The notes under the pieces were generated by a model, which saw only the letters and a list, made by a program, of their open reading frames with translations, ran no database searches and had not been told where the DNA came from. A DNA stretch of 64,000 nt from positions 42,894,733 to 42,958,732 of the forward strand of contig NC_092351.1 of assembly GCF_963676685.1 (NCBI RefSeq), in the 5' to 3' direction. Below, piece after piece: positions 47,809 through 58,649 of the stretch (position 1 is its first letter; each line of letters begins with the position of its first letter). Position numbers and translations under genes: made by a program. Source of the DNA: Mytilus edulis (taxonomy: Eukaryota > Mollusca > Bivalvia > Mytilida > Mytilidae).

Positions 47809-48954
47809 CGTATTATTTCGATCGTGAAAGAAAATGCGTGACCAGACTTAATACTAGTAATCAGAAATCAGTATTTCTTTTACCATTTGATAAATCTGCA
47901 AGTGGTTAAAGCCTGTAACTATTTTGATAAGGATGAACATTAAAGCTATTATCTTTTTTTCTATTCAACACTTTACCTCGAAAGTTAAAAAAACAACAAG
48001 TAATAACGTGTCTAAATAAGTGAGAAAGATTCAGCTCTGTGAATCGGTCTAGTGCACTTCAGGCAGACCGACTCTAGTTAGCCAATAATATGGATATGCA
48101 ACGTTTAAACCAAAATGGTATCCATCAAACAAAAAATCATAGCAAAAACAGCACATTTCATGTGTAATTTGGGATTGAACGATAACCAACATTTTGTGCA
48201 ACAGAACTTTTTAAGTTCTTTATAATCAACGCAGATAAGGATTGATTTAACTATAAAGTACATACTATAGAATACCAAAGCGCAAATGCTGTAATGTCTT
48301 CATTGCTTTACTTATGATAGTATATTTGTTGAACGTCTATAATATAAGGGTTTTACTAGTAGTGTCAAATGCGCTTAAGAAACTGATACATGTAAAAGTT
48401 ATGCTTGACCAATTAATTCGGAACATAAGGTAAAAAGTATATGAACTCTGACCGACAGCCAGACATAGACATCTTACTATCATTCAATAAATCAAACACA
48501 ATTGAAGTCATCATGGTCATATATGAAACATGCAGACATACATGTACACCATACACGAAACACCTTGTCGCTATAGCATACAGGTATATATTCAAAAGGC
48601 CAACCAACTTAAAACAAACAATACTGAATGATGCATGATAATGAGTTCAATGTTAGTTGAAACCTTGCACAAGTCGAAAATGTACACCTTACAATCACAA
48701 CAACAGACAGTTATCCTAAAGCTTAACGAATCCTCGATACGGACTTGACCACTAAAATGAATCTTCATCCATGAAATGAGGCAAATTCAGCGTCAGGTGA
48801 ATCCTGTCTGACGGTCATGTAGTTTATAGGATCCAATATACAAAATGTGGGTATCCTATAACTCGTGATAAGTCAGTACTTCACATGACAATAAAAAGCT
48901 TCATCATACAATCATCCATCTATTTTACAAACAACATGTTCACAAATGCCCAAA

Positions 48955-49465
48955 TAATAATTTTAATGTATTTGCGCGTCTGGCGTACTAAATTATAATC
49001 CTAGTACCTTTGACAACTATTAACACCACTGGTTCGATGCCATTGCTGGTGGACGTTTCGTCCCCGATGGTATCACCAGCCCAGTAGTCAACACTTCGGT
49101 TCAAAGTTTTGTAAACAGGAAATTTGTATCAAGGTCATTTGATACAAATTTCCTGTTCAAAGTTTTGTAAACAGGAAATTTGTATCAAATGACCTCATTA
49201 TTGATATTCATGTCAACACAGGTCATTATTGATATTCATGTCAACACATGAATATCATGAATATCAATAATGAGGTCATTTGATACAAATTTCCTGTTTA
49301 CAAAACTATCCAATTGTTTGGATCCTCCATGCTCTTCCACTATTTACTTGTTTGGTTTAATAAATATTGATATGAGCGTCACTGATGAGTCTTATGTAGA
49401 CGAAAAGTGCGTCTGGCGTAATAAATTATAATCCTGGTACCTTTGATAACTATTTGTACTTGTAC
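48955..49465 (+). repeat. R4 SINE-like copies with a rearranged palindromic middle
   Basis: The left part (48955-49090) has 'GTATTTGCGCGTCTGGCGTA', 'CTGGTTCGATGCCATTGCTG' and 'CCCGATGGTATCACCAGCCC'. GGTTCGATGCC fits a tRNA-type B box, so a tRNA-derived origin is possible. The right part (49355-49465) has 'TATGAGCGTCACTGATGAGT' and 'GTGCGTCTGGCGTA'. Between them, 49095-49310 repeats AAACAGGAAATTTGTATCAA three times in alternating orientation, together with TATTGATATTCATGTCAACA blocks. Confidence 0.82.
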
Positions 49466-49722
49466 AAATAAAATTTCCTGTTACTCCGCTTATATCTCGA
49501 GAAAGCGATGATATGGATTGTCTTTATGCGTCGCAGTTCATTTTAGCTCCTCTTTGAAATCCATGTTTAAACAAAAGTTTCAAGTGTCGGGTGTAACAAC
49601 TTGCAGTATACAATATACATACATTGGTGGATAATATACAATTTACTTTTTTTGGCGACTGCACTACGTTCTACAGTGACATCGGAAGTTGCGCGGCACC
49701 AAATCAACATTACAGGTAAGAT

Positions 49723-50499
49723 TTATAAATCCATTATCTGTTTATACATGGTTTGAAATTGATCCTGTTTAATTTTTAGTGGTATTTCTTCGTATCCAAG
49801 TAAATCGACGTCACCAGAATCAGTTGTCAAACCTGGTGCCAATTTCTTCCCATCAAATGTTAGTGCAAAAGAATTGGATGGATTCGTTGAAACAACTTTC
49901 TTTACCATGAAATCAAATTTACCGGGTCCTTTAATAAGATGGTAAAGTAAAACATCGAACAAAACAGTAAATGAAATAGCTAACACCAGAAACATCAGTT
50001 GCGAAATCAGAAGGAGACGGTGGACATGGATAGGACATACATTAAGACGTGAAAGAGACAGCTATGTAGCTCTACAATGGGCACCTGAAGGGAAAAGAAT
50101 TAGAGGAAGGCCAAAAACTACATGGAGAAGAACAACAGGGAAAGAAAGGAACCAACAAGGATGGACAAGTTGGAACGTAGCCAGAACAGCGGCAAAAGAT
50201 AGAAAAGGGTGGAAAAACAGCGTGGAGGCCTTATGCGACTTCTGGCGCGGAGAGAATTAAGGTTAAGGTAAGGGTCCTTTAATATCGGGTAGATTCAGAT
50301 CTGTGTTGAAAGTCTCAATATGAATATGGCTGGGAACGGCAAAATTGATGAGAGCGTTGTCGGGATCATAAAATCCTTTGCTTGTATGACATGATTGGCC
50401 AGTGTTTTTATATCCAGTCATAAACATTTGAAAACGTCCATGAAATAGAATTTTACCAATGTACCAGAACTGCTTGGTTTCTTTAAACGGATACCGCAT
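49723..50499 (-). pseudogene. Unknown ORF of the TIR element, split by a LINE insertion
   Basis: Two minus-strand pieces: 50499-50263 (starting MRYPFKETKQFWYIGKIL, with GRFQMFMTGYKNTGQ) and the continuation 49935-49723 (GKFDFMVKKVV ... QTMYKQIMDL, then stop). The shared boundary sequence GGGTCCTTTAAT occurs on both sides of the insertion, and the frames are compatible once the insert and one copy of the duplication are ignored, giving about 150 codons. No known family was recognised. An in-frame stop directly precedes the ATG. Upstream on the same strand, the basic peptide at 50672-50809 may have been part of the same element's coding set. Confidence 0.55.
49936..50271 (+). mobile_element. 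5'-truncated LINE 3' end inserted with 12-bp target duplication
   Basis: GGGTCCTTTAAT at 49924-49935 and 50272-50283 flanks a 336-base insert. The frame from about 49960 to the TAA at 50258-50260 encodes the typical C terminus of an endonuclease/reverse-transcriptase LINE: RRRWTWIGHTLRRE, WAPEGKRIRGRPKTTWRRT, then AAKDRKGWKNSVEALC. It ends with a short TTAAGGTTAAGGTAA tail. The tail, severe 5' truncation and flanking duplication fit target-primed insertion. The encoded piece is a fragment and inactive. Confidence 0.9.
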
Positions 50500-50671
50500 T
50501 TATATTGTTGTGGGTGTACTCCAAAACCTTAAAATGTCACAAAACAATAAAAAGCAAATATTAAAAAAGTAGAATTTCTTATTTGCCATTAGATTGAACA
50601 ACATTAAAAGATATTGTAGGAATTGGTAATAACTTAACTATCTCATTAATTTCCACATCATCTTCACAATA

Positions 50672-50809
50672 TTAGTGTGTTGCTTCTGTAACGTTATCTG
50701 CATCTTCAACCTCTTCCATTGGCTCAACTTCACTGGATTGTTTTTTTCGGCGTTTTGTCAGCCATTGTTTTTTCTTATTGCCGTAGTTGTTATTTCTTTT
50801 TCTTTTCAT
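50672..50809 (-). CDS. Basic peptide with NLS-like N terminus in the TIR element
   Basis: ATG at 50809 begins MKRKRNNNYGNKKKQWLTKR, followed by RRKKQ and an acidic stretch (EVEPMEEVEDAD), stopping at TAA 50672. Beyond the stop, the same frame stays open for about 30 more codons (CEDDVEINEIVKLLPIPT) to a second stop, so the first stop may be a nonsense mutation. The composition suggests a nuclear, nucleic-acid-binding protein; function is not known. Confidence 0.4.
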   Translation of the reverse strand: MKRKRNNNYGNKKKQWLTKRRKKQSSEVEPMEEVEDADNVTEATH

Positions 50810-51739
50810 TTTCTGAAAATATTAATACTTCGAAATGCTTAAACCTATGGAGGATGTTGACCTATCTAGCCTTTCTCAATACCAATAACAAATATCAATT
50901 GTCATATAATTGAAGAATAATTTGAACGTCTTCGTAGCATCAGATCTTTCACGATCCCTTTCACGATCTTCAAAAATGCGGTACGTGATCTTTCCCGATC
51001 CAAAAAATCAATTTTGTGTAAATAGTTCTTTATTTACCAAGTTTCAGATTATATTTATACAAAATAACTATGAGAACCGTTTAAATAATTCAAATACAAT
51101 GCCCTTATTCTGATAAAAGTAGTCTATCTTGTCAAATTTGTGAAAAAATCGTGTTTGTTTACATTTTTTATGTCATTGAAATGTCGAGAAGCAATCTACC
51201 TTTAGTCGTTTTGTAATAACTATATACATTTGAAACTGGATATTCTGACATACTGATCATAAGGTTGAACCATTTTGACAGACAGTTATATTTTGTCGTA
51301 AATGTGTCTGTGTAATTAATTAAATTATAATATTTACTGACCTTTCATATGTCTTCTCGATTAAATGTCTTTCACGATCCGTTACCAGAACTTTTACGAT
51401 CGTCTCTCAATACTTGACCGCCGTTAGATATTCATTCACGATCATTTCTCTCGATAAACAGAATGACACCCGTGTATTTGTATACATCTAATTAATAATA
51501 TAATTGTTGAACGCAGTAGGACACAAACTGTCGCCTTGTCTTACACGTCAAGTAATGAGGAAAAACAGAAAGTATTCATTACAAATCTTCAGTACTGACT
51601 GATATGATATATACACATTTTTGATTGAAGTATAAAATTTCACACCAACACCATCATTACACTTATATGTGGCCAAGCTTAGCGAAAGGTAGTGCGACGT
51701 AATCAATCAAACAAACTTTATTAGATTAACTCGTAAAGG

Positions 51740-52280
51740 AACGATCATTTTCATTGGCCAATTCAAACCTTCGCCCTCACACCTGCGAAAATAGAACACG
51801 CGTACTATAAGTTGAATGGACTGATCAGTTTTCACGTAGCCGGTCAAAGTTGTTATAACCTCCATCGTAGTATTCACGTACATTATGTTCTAATTCGTGA
51901 CCTCAAACGAACATAAAACATTTATCAATATAATACAAAACTCTCACATGGGAGTAGCCACTTGCAAAAGTCAAGTGCATTTTTATTCAGGTAATAAGTA
52001 CTGGAAATTCATTTTATATCAATGGGAATTATGAAAATGTCTTGTCTCTAACTAGCACTGCAACATCAATATTTGCGACTCTTCTTGGACTATCAACCTG
52101 TAAATAAATAATTTTCATAATTATTTATTTGGAAAAAAAGCATCTAGAGCACTTGAATGCAATGACTCGAATGACTTTAACTACTATAAAACCACCCGTG
52201 CATGAAATTCTTCCCGCATACTTTATATACCCAATCAAACGGACCTTTCTATAAATAGCATAAACACATGTTCCTTACCA
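51740..52280 (+). repeat. Diverged dispersed repeat, copy 1 of 2
   Basis: 'CTCAAACGAACATAAAACAT', 'CAAAACTCTCACATGGGAG', 'AATGACTCGAATGACT' and 'CCGTGCATGAAATTCT' recur at 57350-57620 as 'CTCAAACGAACATAAAGTAT', 'CAAACTCTCACATGTGAG', 'ATGGCTCGAATGACTGG' and 'TCGTGCATGAACTCG', in the same order and spacing. Confidence 0.65.
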
Positions 52281-53189
52281 AACAAAACAAACTAGCATCG
52301 ATATTTGTACAACTTTGATAAATATAATTATTGTGTTCTTGATTATCCCATAGCAATTCTAACTTTTCAATGATACATGTATGTGCATGTAAAATTCATT
52401 GAATTTATAATTTTGTGCACTAGTAAAATTTTAAACTTTAAAATCTTAAGGTTTCACATCTAAATATTTAATTCAACTGTTTCCTCTCAGTTGTTTCTGG
52501 ATTAAGAGATCTACCATTTTATTTTAATGGGAGGGTGGACTTTGATGAAACAGTTAGTTCTTTTTTCTAAGTTGTATTCTCTGTCCTGTCTTTTTATTCT
52601 ATTATTTTAGTCTATTTGGTCCTGCCGTTTAAGTTTTATTAGTTTGTCCGTTTTTTGTTGTTTTTTTTTTTTTACATAAATCGTAATTCGGCCTTTTTGC
52701 CAAGTTGCTCATCCAGCCTTTTTATATCTTTCCCAAGTTTTAGGTATTCGACTAAGAATAATGTGATTTTTTTTTGTAATTCGGTTTAGTTAATTTTGAG
52801 AAAAAAATCTCGAAATTCTAAGTAAATTCAGAACATGTAACCAACCATACTTTGTTTAGAGAAAAATATACTTTATAAACTCCAGCGATATACTTAATGA
52901 ATTTTATACTTAACTGTTTTGCTATTCTCGATATAATTCGAACGTAGATTGTATATTTGTAAATATCTAAATAGTTACAGAGAAAAACGATCAGTTTTCA
53001 AAAGCGTGTTTATTCTTTAAATGTAATTGATAAAAAGGTTGACCCCTTCTAGTACATGCATTCAGTCATACTTGTTAATAATTTCTTAATATTTCGTTTA
53101 TCTTACATGTATGATTTTGTATTTCATTTTAAATAAACATGCATACTTCACGTCACTTTGGCGGATAGTTCAACAATGTTATGCATATC
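52281..53189. other. Intergenic, nothing recognised
   Basis: T-rich stretches and no coding pattern. Confidence 0.4.
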
Positions 53190-53300
53190 CAGGCCCGTAG
53201 CCAGGAATTTCCAAGGGAGGTTTGTTGGACTCATGAACTCGACTTTAACAGTCACAATTTGAACAAAACGTTGACTTTAACAGTGCTTATTTCACTTTCT
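53190..53300 (+). mobile_element. Second copy of the CCCGTAG MITE-like repeat
   Basis: Begins CAGGCCCGTAGCCAGGAATT. Internal blocks match 38563-38724 in reverse. The opposite end is not preserved in a recognisable form. Confidence 0.65.
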
Positions 53301-53569
53301 TAGGCCAGACCAATTTAATTTCTTGTTCTACGAATTTTTGGACTCCAAAATTTGGGGCGAGTGAGCGATTTGAAAATTTTAATAAAAAAATATTTAATTT
53401 GCAAATTTTTAAGGAGAAGCTTGAAAAGTAAAGGCGAGCGATTATAATTTTTTTTTTGTAAACATAAATAGTAGGTTTTGACAATATTAAAACTTGATTT
53501 ATCACTTGTACTTTGACATTTCTTGAATTTCTGAAGTATTTTTTCCCTGTTCACCAAGAAATAATTAAA

Positions 53570-53640
53570 TCTGGTCTATGTATGTGTGACTGACAATGAG
53601 ACAATTCTCCATCCAAGTCATAATAAGTTTAGGGACAACT
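53570..53640 (+). repeat. R3 fragment
   Basis: 'GTGTGACTGACAATGAGACA' and 'ATTCTCCATCCAAGTCATAA' match the diagnostic start of R3. Confidence 0.65.
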
Positions 53641-54039
53641 CCTTAATGTTATAAATATCCCTTTTACATGTTTTATGAGGGATCAATATAAGTTATAATA
53701 TATTTGTTTGTACAAAAGGGCTCATATTTTCTCAAAGAACTATATATTTATCTGGTATTAAATGGTCAAAACATGTCCAAGAATTTTGTAATATTCCTGG
53801 ACTTTAACCATGTTAAATTAACACAAAATAAGTGGACCCCTCTTTGAGAAAAAGTTGTTTAAAATATGATGTAACTCTCCTCTTTTTTAGTACAAAATTC
53901 TAAGTTTTCAAAGTTTTTTTTTATAGAAGAACTATACAAATTCCTTGGTATTTCTATTTTCTTTTCTCCGTCAGTAAAATGACCCCTTGTCTGAGGGAGG
54001 GTTGTTCTCAACCTGATAATAACAAACACAGATCAAAGT

Positions 54040-54250
54040 ACGGTCTATAACACAGGGCTTTGATACAGACCAAACAGCAAGCTATAAAGGACCCCAAAAT
54101 TATAAGCGTACACAAATCGAACAGGAAAACCAACGATTCAATTTATATATCCAAACGGGAAAATACCAATGAACAACATCAACAAACGATAACTGCTGAA
54201 CGACAGGCACCTGAATCAATCAGGGCAGGTATATAAACATGCAGCGGCTA
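54040..54250 (-). repeat. R3b dispersed repeat
   Basis: 'CCAAACAGCAAGCTATAAAG', 'GACCCCAAAATTATAAGCGT', 'CCAACGATTCAATTTATATA' and 'CAAACGATAACTGCTGAACG' form a block whose reverse appears at 17690-17830; the tail is R2/R3-like. Confidence 0.7.
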
Positions 54251-55094
54251 TGGATAGTTTTGTTTCGCCAACATACAATATAATTGCAGTTGAAGGCAAA
54301 TCCTTCAGAAGTTCTTTGTACTTTATTCTAACAGAGACATATAATACAATGTTTTGTTCTTTACAGGTATTTCCGCTGTTATAAATTTATATCGAAGCAT
54401 TCCCACTTTGGATAAATAGGTGTCATGCTGAAATAAATATTCTCACATATATATAGTGTGGTGGGGTGCTTTTATGTTTAAAATCGTTATATACAGGTTA
54501 GACAAATACCATTAGTTGTTAACATTTTCTGACAGTGAAAAGAAAATAAAGGCAAATTGATTATGTAAGGAACATAATTTAACTTAATGCATACATGAAT
54601 GGACAAACAGTCAACTTAGAGATGTATTCTAGTACATGTATTGTCAAACAGATTTTGGAATAATAGTTAACTGCAATCTAAAGACTCTTGTATTGTCCTC
54701 ATAATCTGGAAATGTTTAAAGTAATATAAGGCATGCTGTAAAATGTGGAATGGGACTTTAATATCAGTTTTCATGATTTGGTGCTTGAACTGTTTCTTTT
54801 AGTCAGATTAACCATAAACTAGTTGGCAATCCAATAATTCCTCCTGAATCACCATGTTTGACTTCTGTTTTGATTTGAAACATAATATATTTGGGTTTTG
54901 TTCACTCCTTAAGTAAAAATGGTAAAATGAAAAAAAAGTGAATATCTGCCAGATGGGGTAGGGATGTAATGTTTCATTTGTTTTTGTAAGAAATGAGTGC
55001 AGACTAGTATTCTTTATTGTAATTAATATGTTCCAAAGTAAGAAGTCTATGAATCATAGGTGTCATGACTTGTTTCAAGTTTGTTATGTCTTGG
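54251..55094. other. Intergenic, nothing recognised
   Basis: No feature seen. Confidence 0.4.
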
Positions 55095-55542
55095 TTAAGG
55101 TGGCACGGTAGTATTTGCATTCCAGAATTTAGGTTGCTCTTTTGTGTACCCTACTAAGGTAAATGTATCTAAACAGTGTGATTGGACAAAAAATACAGTA
55201 TCAACTGAACATATTTTCCCAAACTGAGGGATGAATCAGGTGTAGAAAAATATGAAATAATTTTACATACATGTACAGATGAAAATGTATTTTTGAGAAT
55301 TTTTTAAAATTTTGTATTCAACCATAAAATACCTAAAAGTAGTAGTGACCTTAGGTTTTTAAAAATATCAAAAAAAAGTAAACGGTCATGATACATATTC
55401 AAATTCATTTCTGAATAGTAAAATGAAAGTACTTCAGTTAACTGTGAATGTAGAATATTTTGCAGTGTTAGAAAGTGGTGAAAATTCTAAAAAGGCTATC
55501 ATTATCCCTTATGGGCCAAGAAATACTACCGTGCCACCTTAA
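55095..55542. mobile_element. TTAA-flanked MITE (448 bp)
   Basis: The left end TTAAGGTGGCACGGTAGTAT is mirrored at the right by ATACTACCGTGCCACCTTAA; the perfect inverted repeat, flank included, is 22 bases. The TTAA at both ends (55095-55098, 55539-55542) fits the target duplication of piggyBac or Kolobok transposons. There is no coding inside, so it is a non-autonomous element. Confidence 0.92.
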
Positions 55543-55930
55543 AAACAAATGTTGATATCTTTTTATAGGCTAATATTTACCAAAAAAAAAACGGTGCGGA
55601 AAATAGACATGATTACATTTCCGGATGCGGGAAGCGGGAATATAAAAAAAATAAACAAAATCTGTTTTGAAAAAAATAGGTGCGGGCGGGTCCGTCGAAC
55701 AAGGAATCAAATTGGTGTGGCCTTATGGTATTAAATTAAAGGAGAGGTTTTTAGCCAATTTAAATCGAAAACAGTGCATTTATATTGTTCCTTATAAACT
55801 ACGATAAGTTATTTTTTTTAGTTCCACACATACAAAAGAAAAAATCTTCGCCGATGTAACATTTCAATCCTTTTTACACCAAAATGCCTTCACTGAATTC
55901 GTGGTGATCATGATAGTACATTGCATACTA
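55543..55930. other. Intergenic, nothing recognised
   Basis: A G-rich stretch at 55590-55700 stands out from the AT background, but no repeat or exon could be assigned. Confidence 0.35.
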
Positions 55931-55934
55931 CGTC

Positions 55935-56100
55935 TTCATTTAAGAATTGAATGCTTCTTTTTTGGGGTGTAAAAGCGTTGACCGAAGTACATTTTGTATG
56001 AGGCGCGAAAGCGCTTCATTCTAAAATTGTACGCAAGGTCAACGCTTTTACAACCCTATAAAGTTACAAAAAGAAGCATTCAATACTTATAATTAAATAT
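55935..56100. repeat. Long imperfect hairpin (GCTTCTTTTT ... AAAAAGAAGC)
   Basis: The left arm ATTGAATGCTTCTTTTTTGG, then GTGTAAAAGCGTTGACC (55945-55983), pairs with the right arm GGTCAACGCTTTTACA, then AAAAAGAAGCATTCAAT (56037-56083). Between the arms is a second small palindrome, GCGCGAAAGCGC. It may be an element end or a structured repeat. Confidence 0.8.
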
Positions 56101-57349
56101 TTTAGCTATGATTATGAAAACACGAATTTTATATATTTTATTATTTAATTCACTTGTGGACTTTATTGTTGGAGCACGTGTTATCATGAATGAAAAGTTG
56201 TATTGAGCAATGCAACTGCTTACGGAATAACACGTGATGTGCAGTTAGCCAATCAGAATAAAATATTATAATGAAACATACATCTAATGTAATTATTCAC
56301 GTGCACAAATGATACAATTATTGTTTTTCTTTGTTTCTATATTTCGTGGACAATTTGCTCCGTTTATGATACGTAAATTCTTAAACCAAACGCTTAGTTT
56401 CTGTGTAACTTTCTGTATCTTCGTTTTATTCATGTTTATGCATGAAAACACTAAAAGAGGAATATTCAACCCTTCATAACTTTTTGTAATTATTATAATG
56501 GATCAGCATTATAAGATCCTTATTATAAGTAACTACGACATTGAAAGAAATTAAAAGTGGTTACTTAATCATGTATAAAAGCGGCGCATGTATTTTATTT
56601 TATCCTTATATGTTTCATAATGCGGTACATTATGTACACGATAATTATGTTGCTGCAGTATAATATTTCGACACAACAATTTGAAATACATAAAACATTT
56701 ATTTAATTCTTTTGACCAAAGATTTATAAAGTATACATTGTAAAATCCTTGTTTTTACGTTCGTAGTAACAAAGTACATTCCATAGTCAGTCACTTGTGT
56801 CAATTCACGTGCAAACTACAAATGTTGTTGTATTTGAATCGTTCGGCCAATGAAATGAGACGTTACAAGTTGTTTGTTTGTGATACGCCATATGTTATCA
56901 ATGAAATATCAAACGCTATAGACTGCATTTCAGTATAATCAATTTATACAACAGGCCCCTTTATGCCAAACACAGTCAAATGCCCACGCTTATCTGCAAA
57001 TCATGCAAACAGCTTAGTCTTTTTTTTTTTTTAAACATATTCAATAAAACGTTACTTAGCAATAGTACTGGGAGAAAGGTCTTTTAAATAGATTCTTCCA
57101 AGGAATTAGGAAGCTTTGACTGCCACTTGATTTGACCTTGTCACCTACCACCAACGGTCTCATAATATTGTTGCAAAGATAATTTTTCGTACAGAGAATT
57201 TCGCACCAACAAGCAAAATTTAACGGTCCCTATTTGCATCACGAGAGACATTTGGTCAAATTTTTAATGTCTTTTGTTTTTCCGTTATATAACTCAAAAT
57301 ACTTTTTTTTCTATTTATAGTTATTGCCTTCATTTAAATGCATTTTTTT
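56101..57349. other. Intergenic, nothing recognised
   Basis: Contains GGCCAATGAAATGAGACGTT near 56845 and other short words of no assigned role. No exon or paired ends. Confidence 0.4.
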
Positions 57350-57690
57350 AAACTCGTAAACTCAAACGAACATAAAGTATTCATCAAATAACCACAAACT
57401 CTCACATGTGAGACGCAACTTACAGAGACAAGCGCACATTATATTATAAATACGAGTATAATAGTGTGAAAGTTCGTATAAATACACCAATATTGAGCAG
57501 CTGGTTCTTGTTTCCCCATACTAATGGTCTACAAATCTTAAGATAAATTATATAATTAATAATATTATTTACATGGCTCGAATGACTGGTAACTACCTGA
57601 GATCACTCGTGCATGAACTCGATATCTTAATCGAAACGACCTTACTAAAGTGTTATTTGGCCTGTCTCGCTGACCTTTATGGTTACCCGA
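57350..57690 (+). repeat. Diverged dispersed repeat, copy 2 of 2
   Basis: See 51740-52280. Confidence 0.65.
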
Positions 57691-58649
57691 GGGGTTGATA
57701 CAAGCTATGCCAGTGGAATACTGACAGCGTCTTTTATTTGCTTAACCCTGACACAGGGTATCTAAAATATCCACCCCCTCTAAATCCAGGATAAGGGGAA
57801 AGTTGACCAAACTTAATCTTTCCCATACAGAAAAAATAATAATTACATATACCCATGTTAAAAAATAAACATAAAAATCCAGCTCTAAACAGCTATCTTA
57901 ATTTTAGAGTACCAAACTCCCAACAATTTACACACCAGAGGTGCCACAGGGTGCCACCCTCAACAGGTTTTTCAGGACAAATAACAGCCGAACTCCAAGT
58001 CGACCATAGCCATATGCTATTCCAACTGACAAAGTCCTGGACACGGGTCTCACTACAATACGATAAACTGTGTGCTCAACACGTCTAAAATCCCTGACTC
58101 TGTTTAATGTTCACATGCATGTATACATGTATGTATCAACTGTTCAGACTTGAACTGATGAAAATCATACTTCAAAATATAAAACTATCTCAATGTCCAC
58201 ATGACAAGTTCATTAATACCGCCCTGAATTTCCAAATGTAACTAACTAACATGTATATCTTCATACATGATTTACAAACGACTAAATACTATAGGTCGAT
58301 AATCCCATAAATAATTTGACTCTTGTCAAATATTCCACCTATATAGTGCCTCTATATATGGATACATTAAACTATTCTACTTCTGCAATAGTTAGTTTAA
58401 ACTATTCTACTACTGTAATAGTTAGTTTAACTACAATTTACATAATATCAAGGTCATGACACCACTTTAATATCTGTTGTAACTATTGAACATTTTTTTA
58501 CACTTTATATGTGAGTGTGTGAAGCAAAAAAAATAAAAAATAAAAATCACCTACAATACAACTATGGTTCACACTCAACACAATACTAAAATCGTTAAAT
58601 CCCAAACTTGGAAAACTGTTCTGTTATGACAGTTTTACTACTGAAGGCG
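57691..58649. other. Downstream flank of the retroelement, long terminal repeat not found
   Basis: The minus-strand retroelement runs toward this stretch. A 3' long terminal repeat would be expected here, but no block matching sequence beyond 61500 was found. The duplicated AAACTATTCTACT(T/A)CTG near 58370 and 58400 is a local tandem repeat. Confidence 0.35.

Larger units (their letters stand above)
47328..51474. mobile_element. 4.15-kb TIR element with GATCGTGAAAG motifs and broken ORFs
   Basis: Terminal inverted repeats of 115 bases (47328-47442 and 51360-51474) begin CACGGGTGTCATTC and match at all but about five positions. TATTT flanks both ends (47323-47327, 51475-51479), a likely 5-bp target duplication. 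The word GATCGTGAAAG occurs several times per TIR and again inside both arms (about 47787-47832; complement at about 50945-50999). Internal minus-strand frames include a basic 45-residue peptide (50672-50809) and two pieces of one protein (50263-50499, 49723-49995) separated by a LINE insertion. SINE-like R4 copies lie at 48955-49465. CAC termini with a 5-bp duplication recall the Transib superfamily, but no transposase was recognised. Confidence 0.85.

Noticed and set aside
49028..49040. Possible tRNA gene from the B-box-like GGTTCGATGCC
   Set aside because: No A box or cloverleaf could be formed nearby; the word belongs to the SINE-like R4 repeat.
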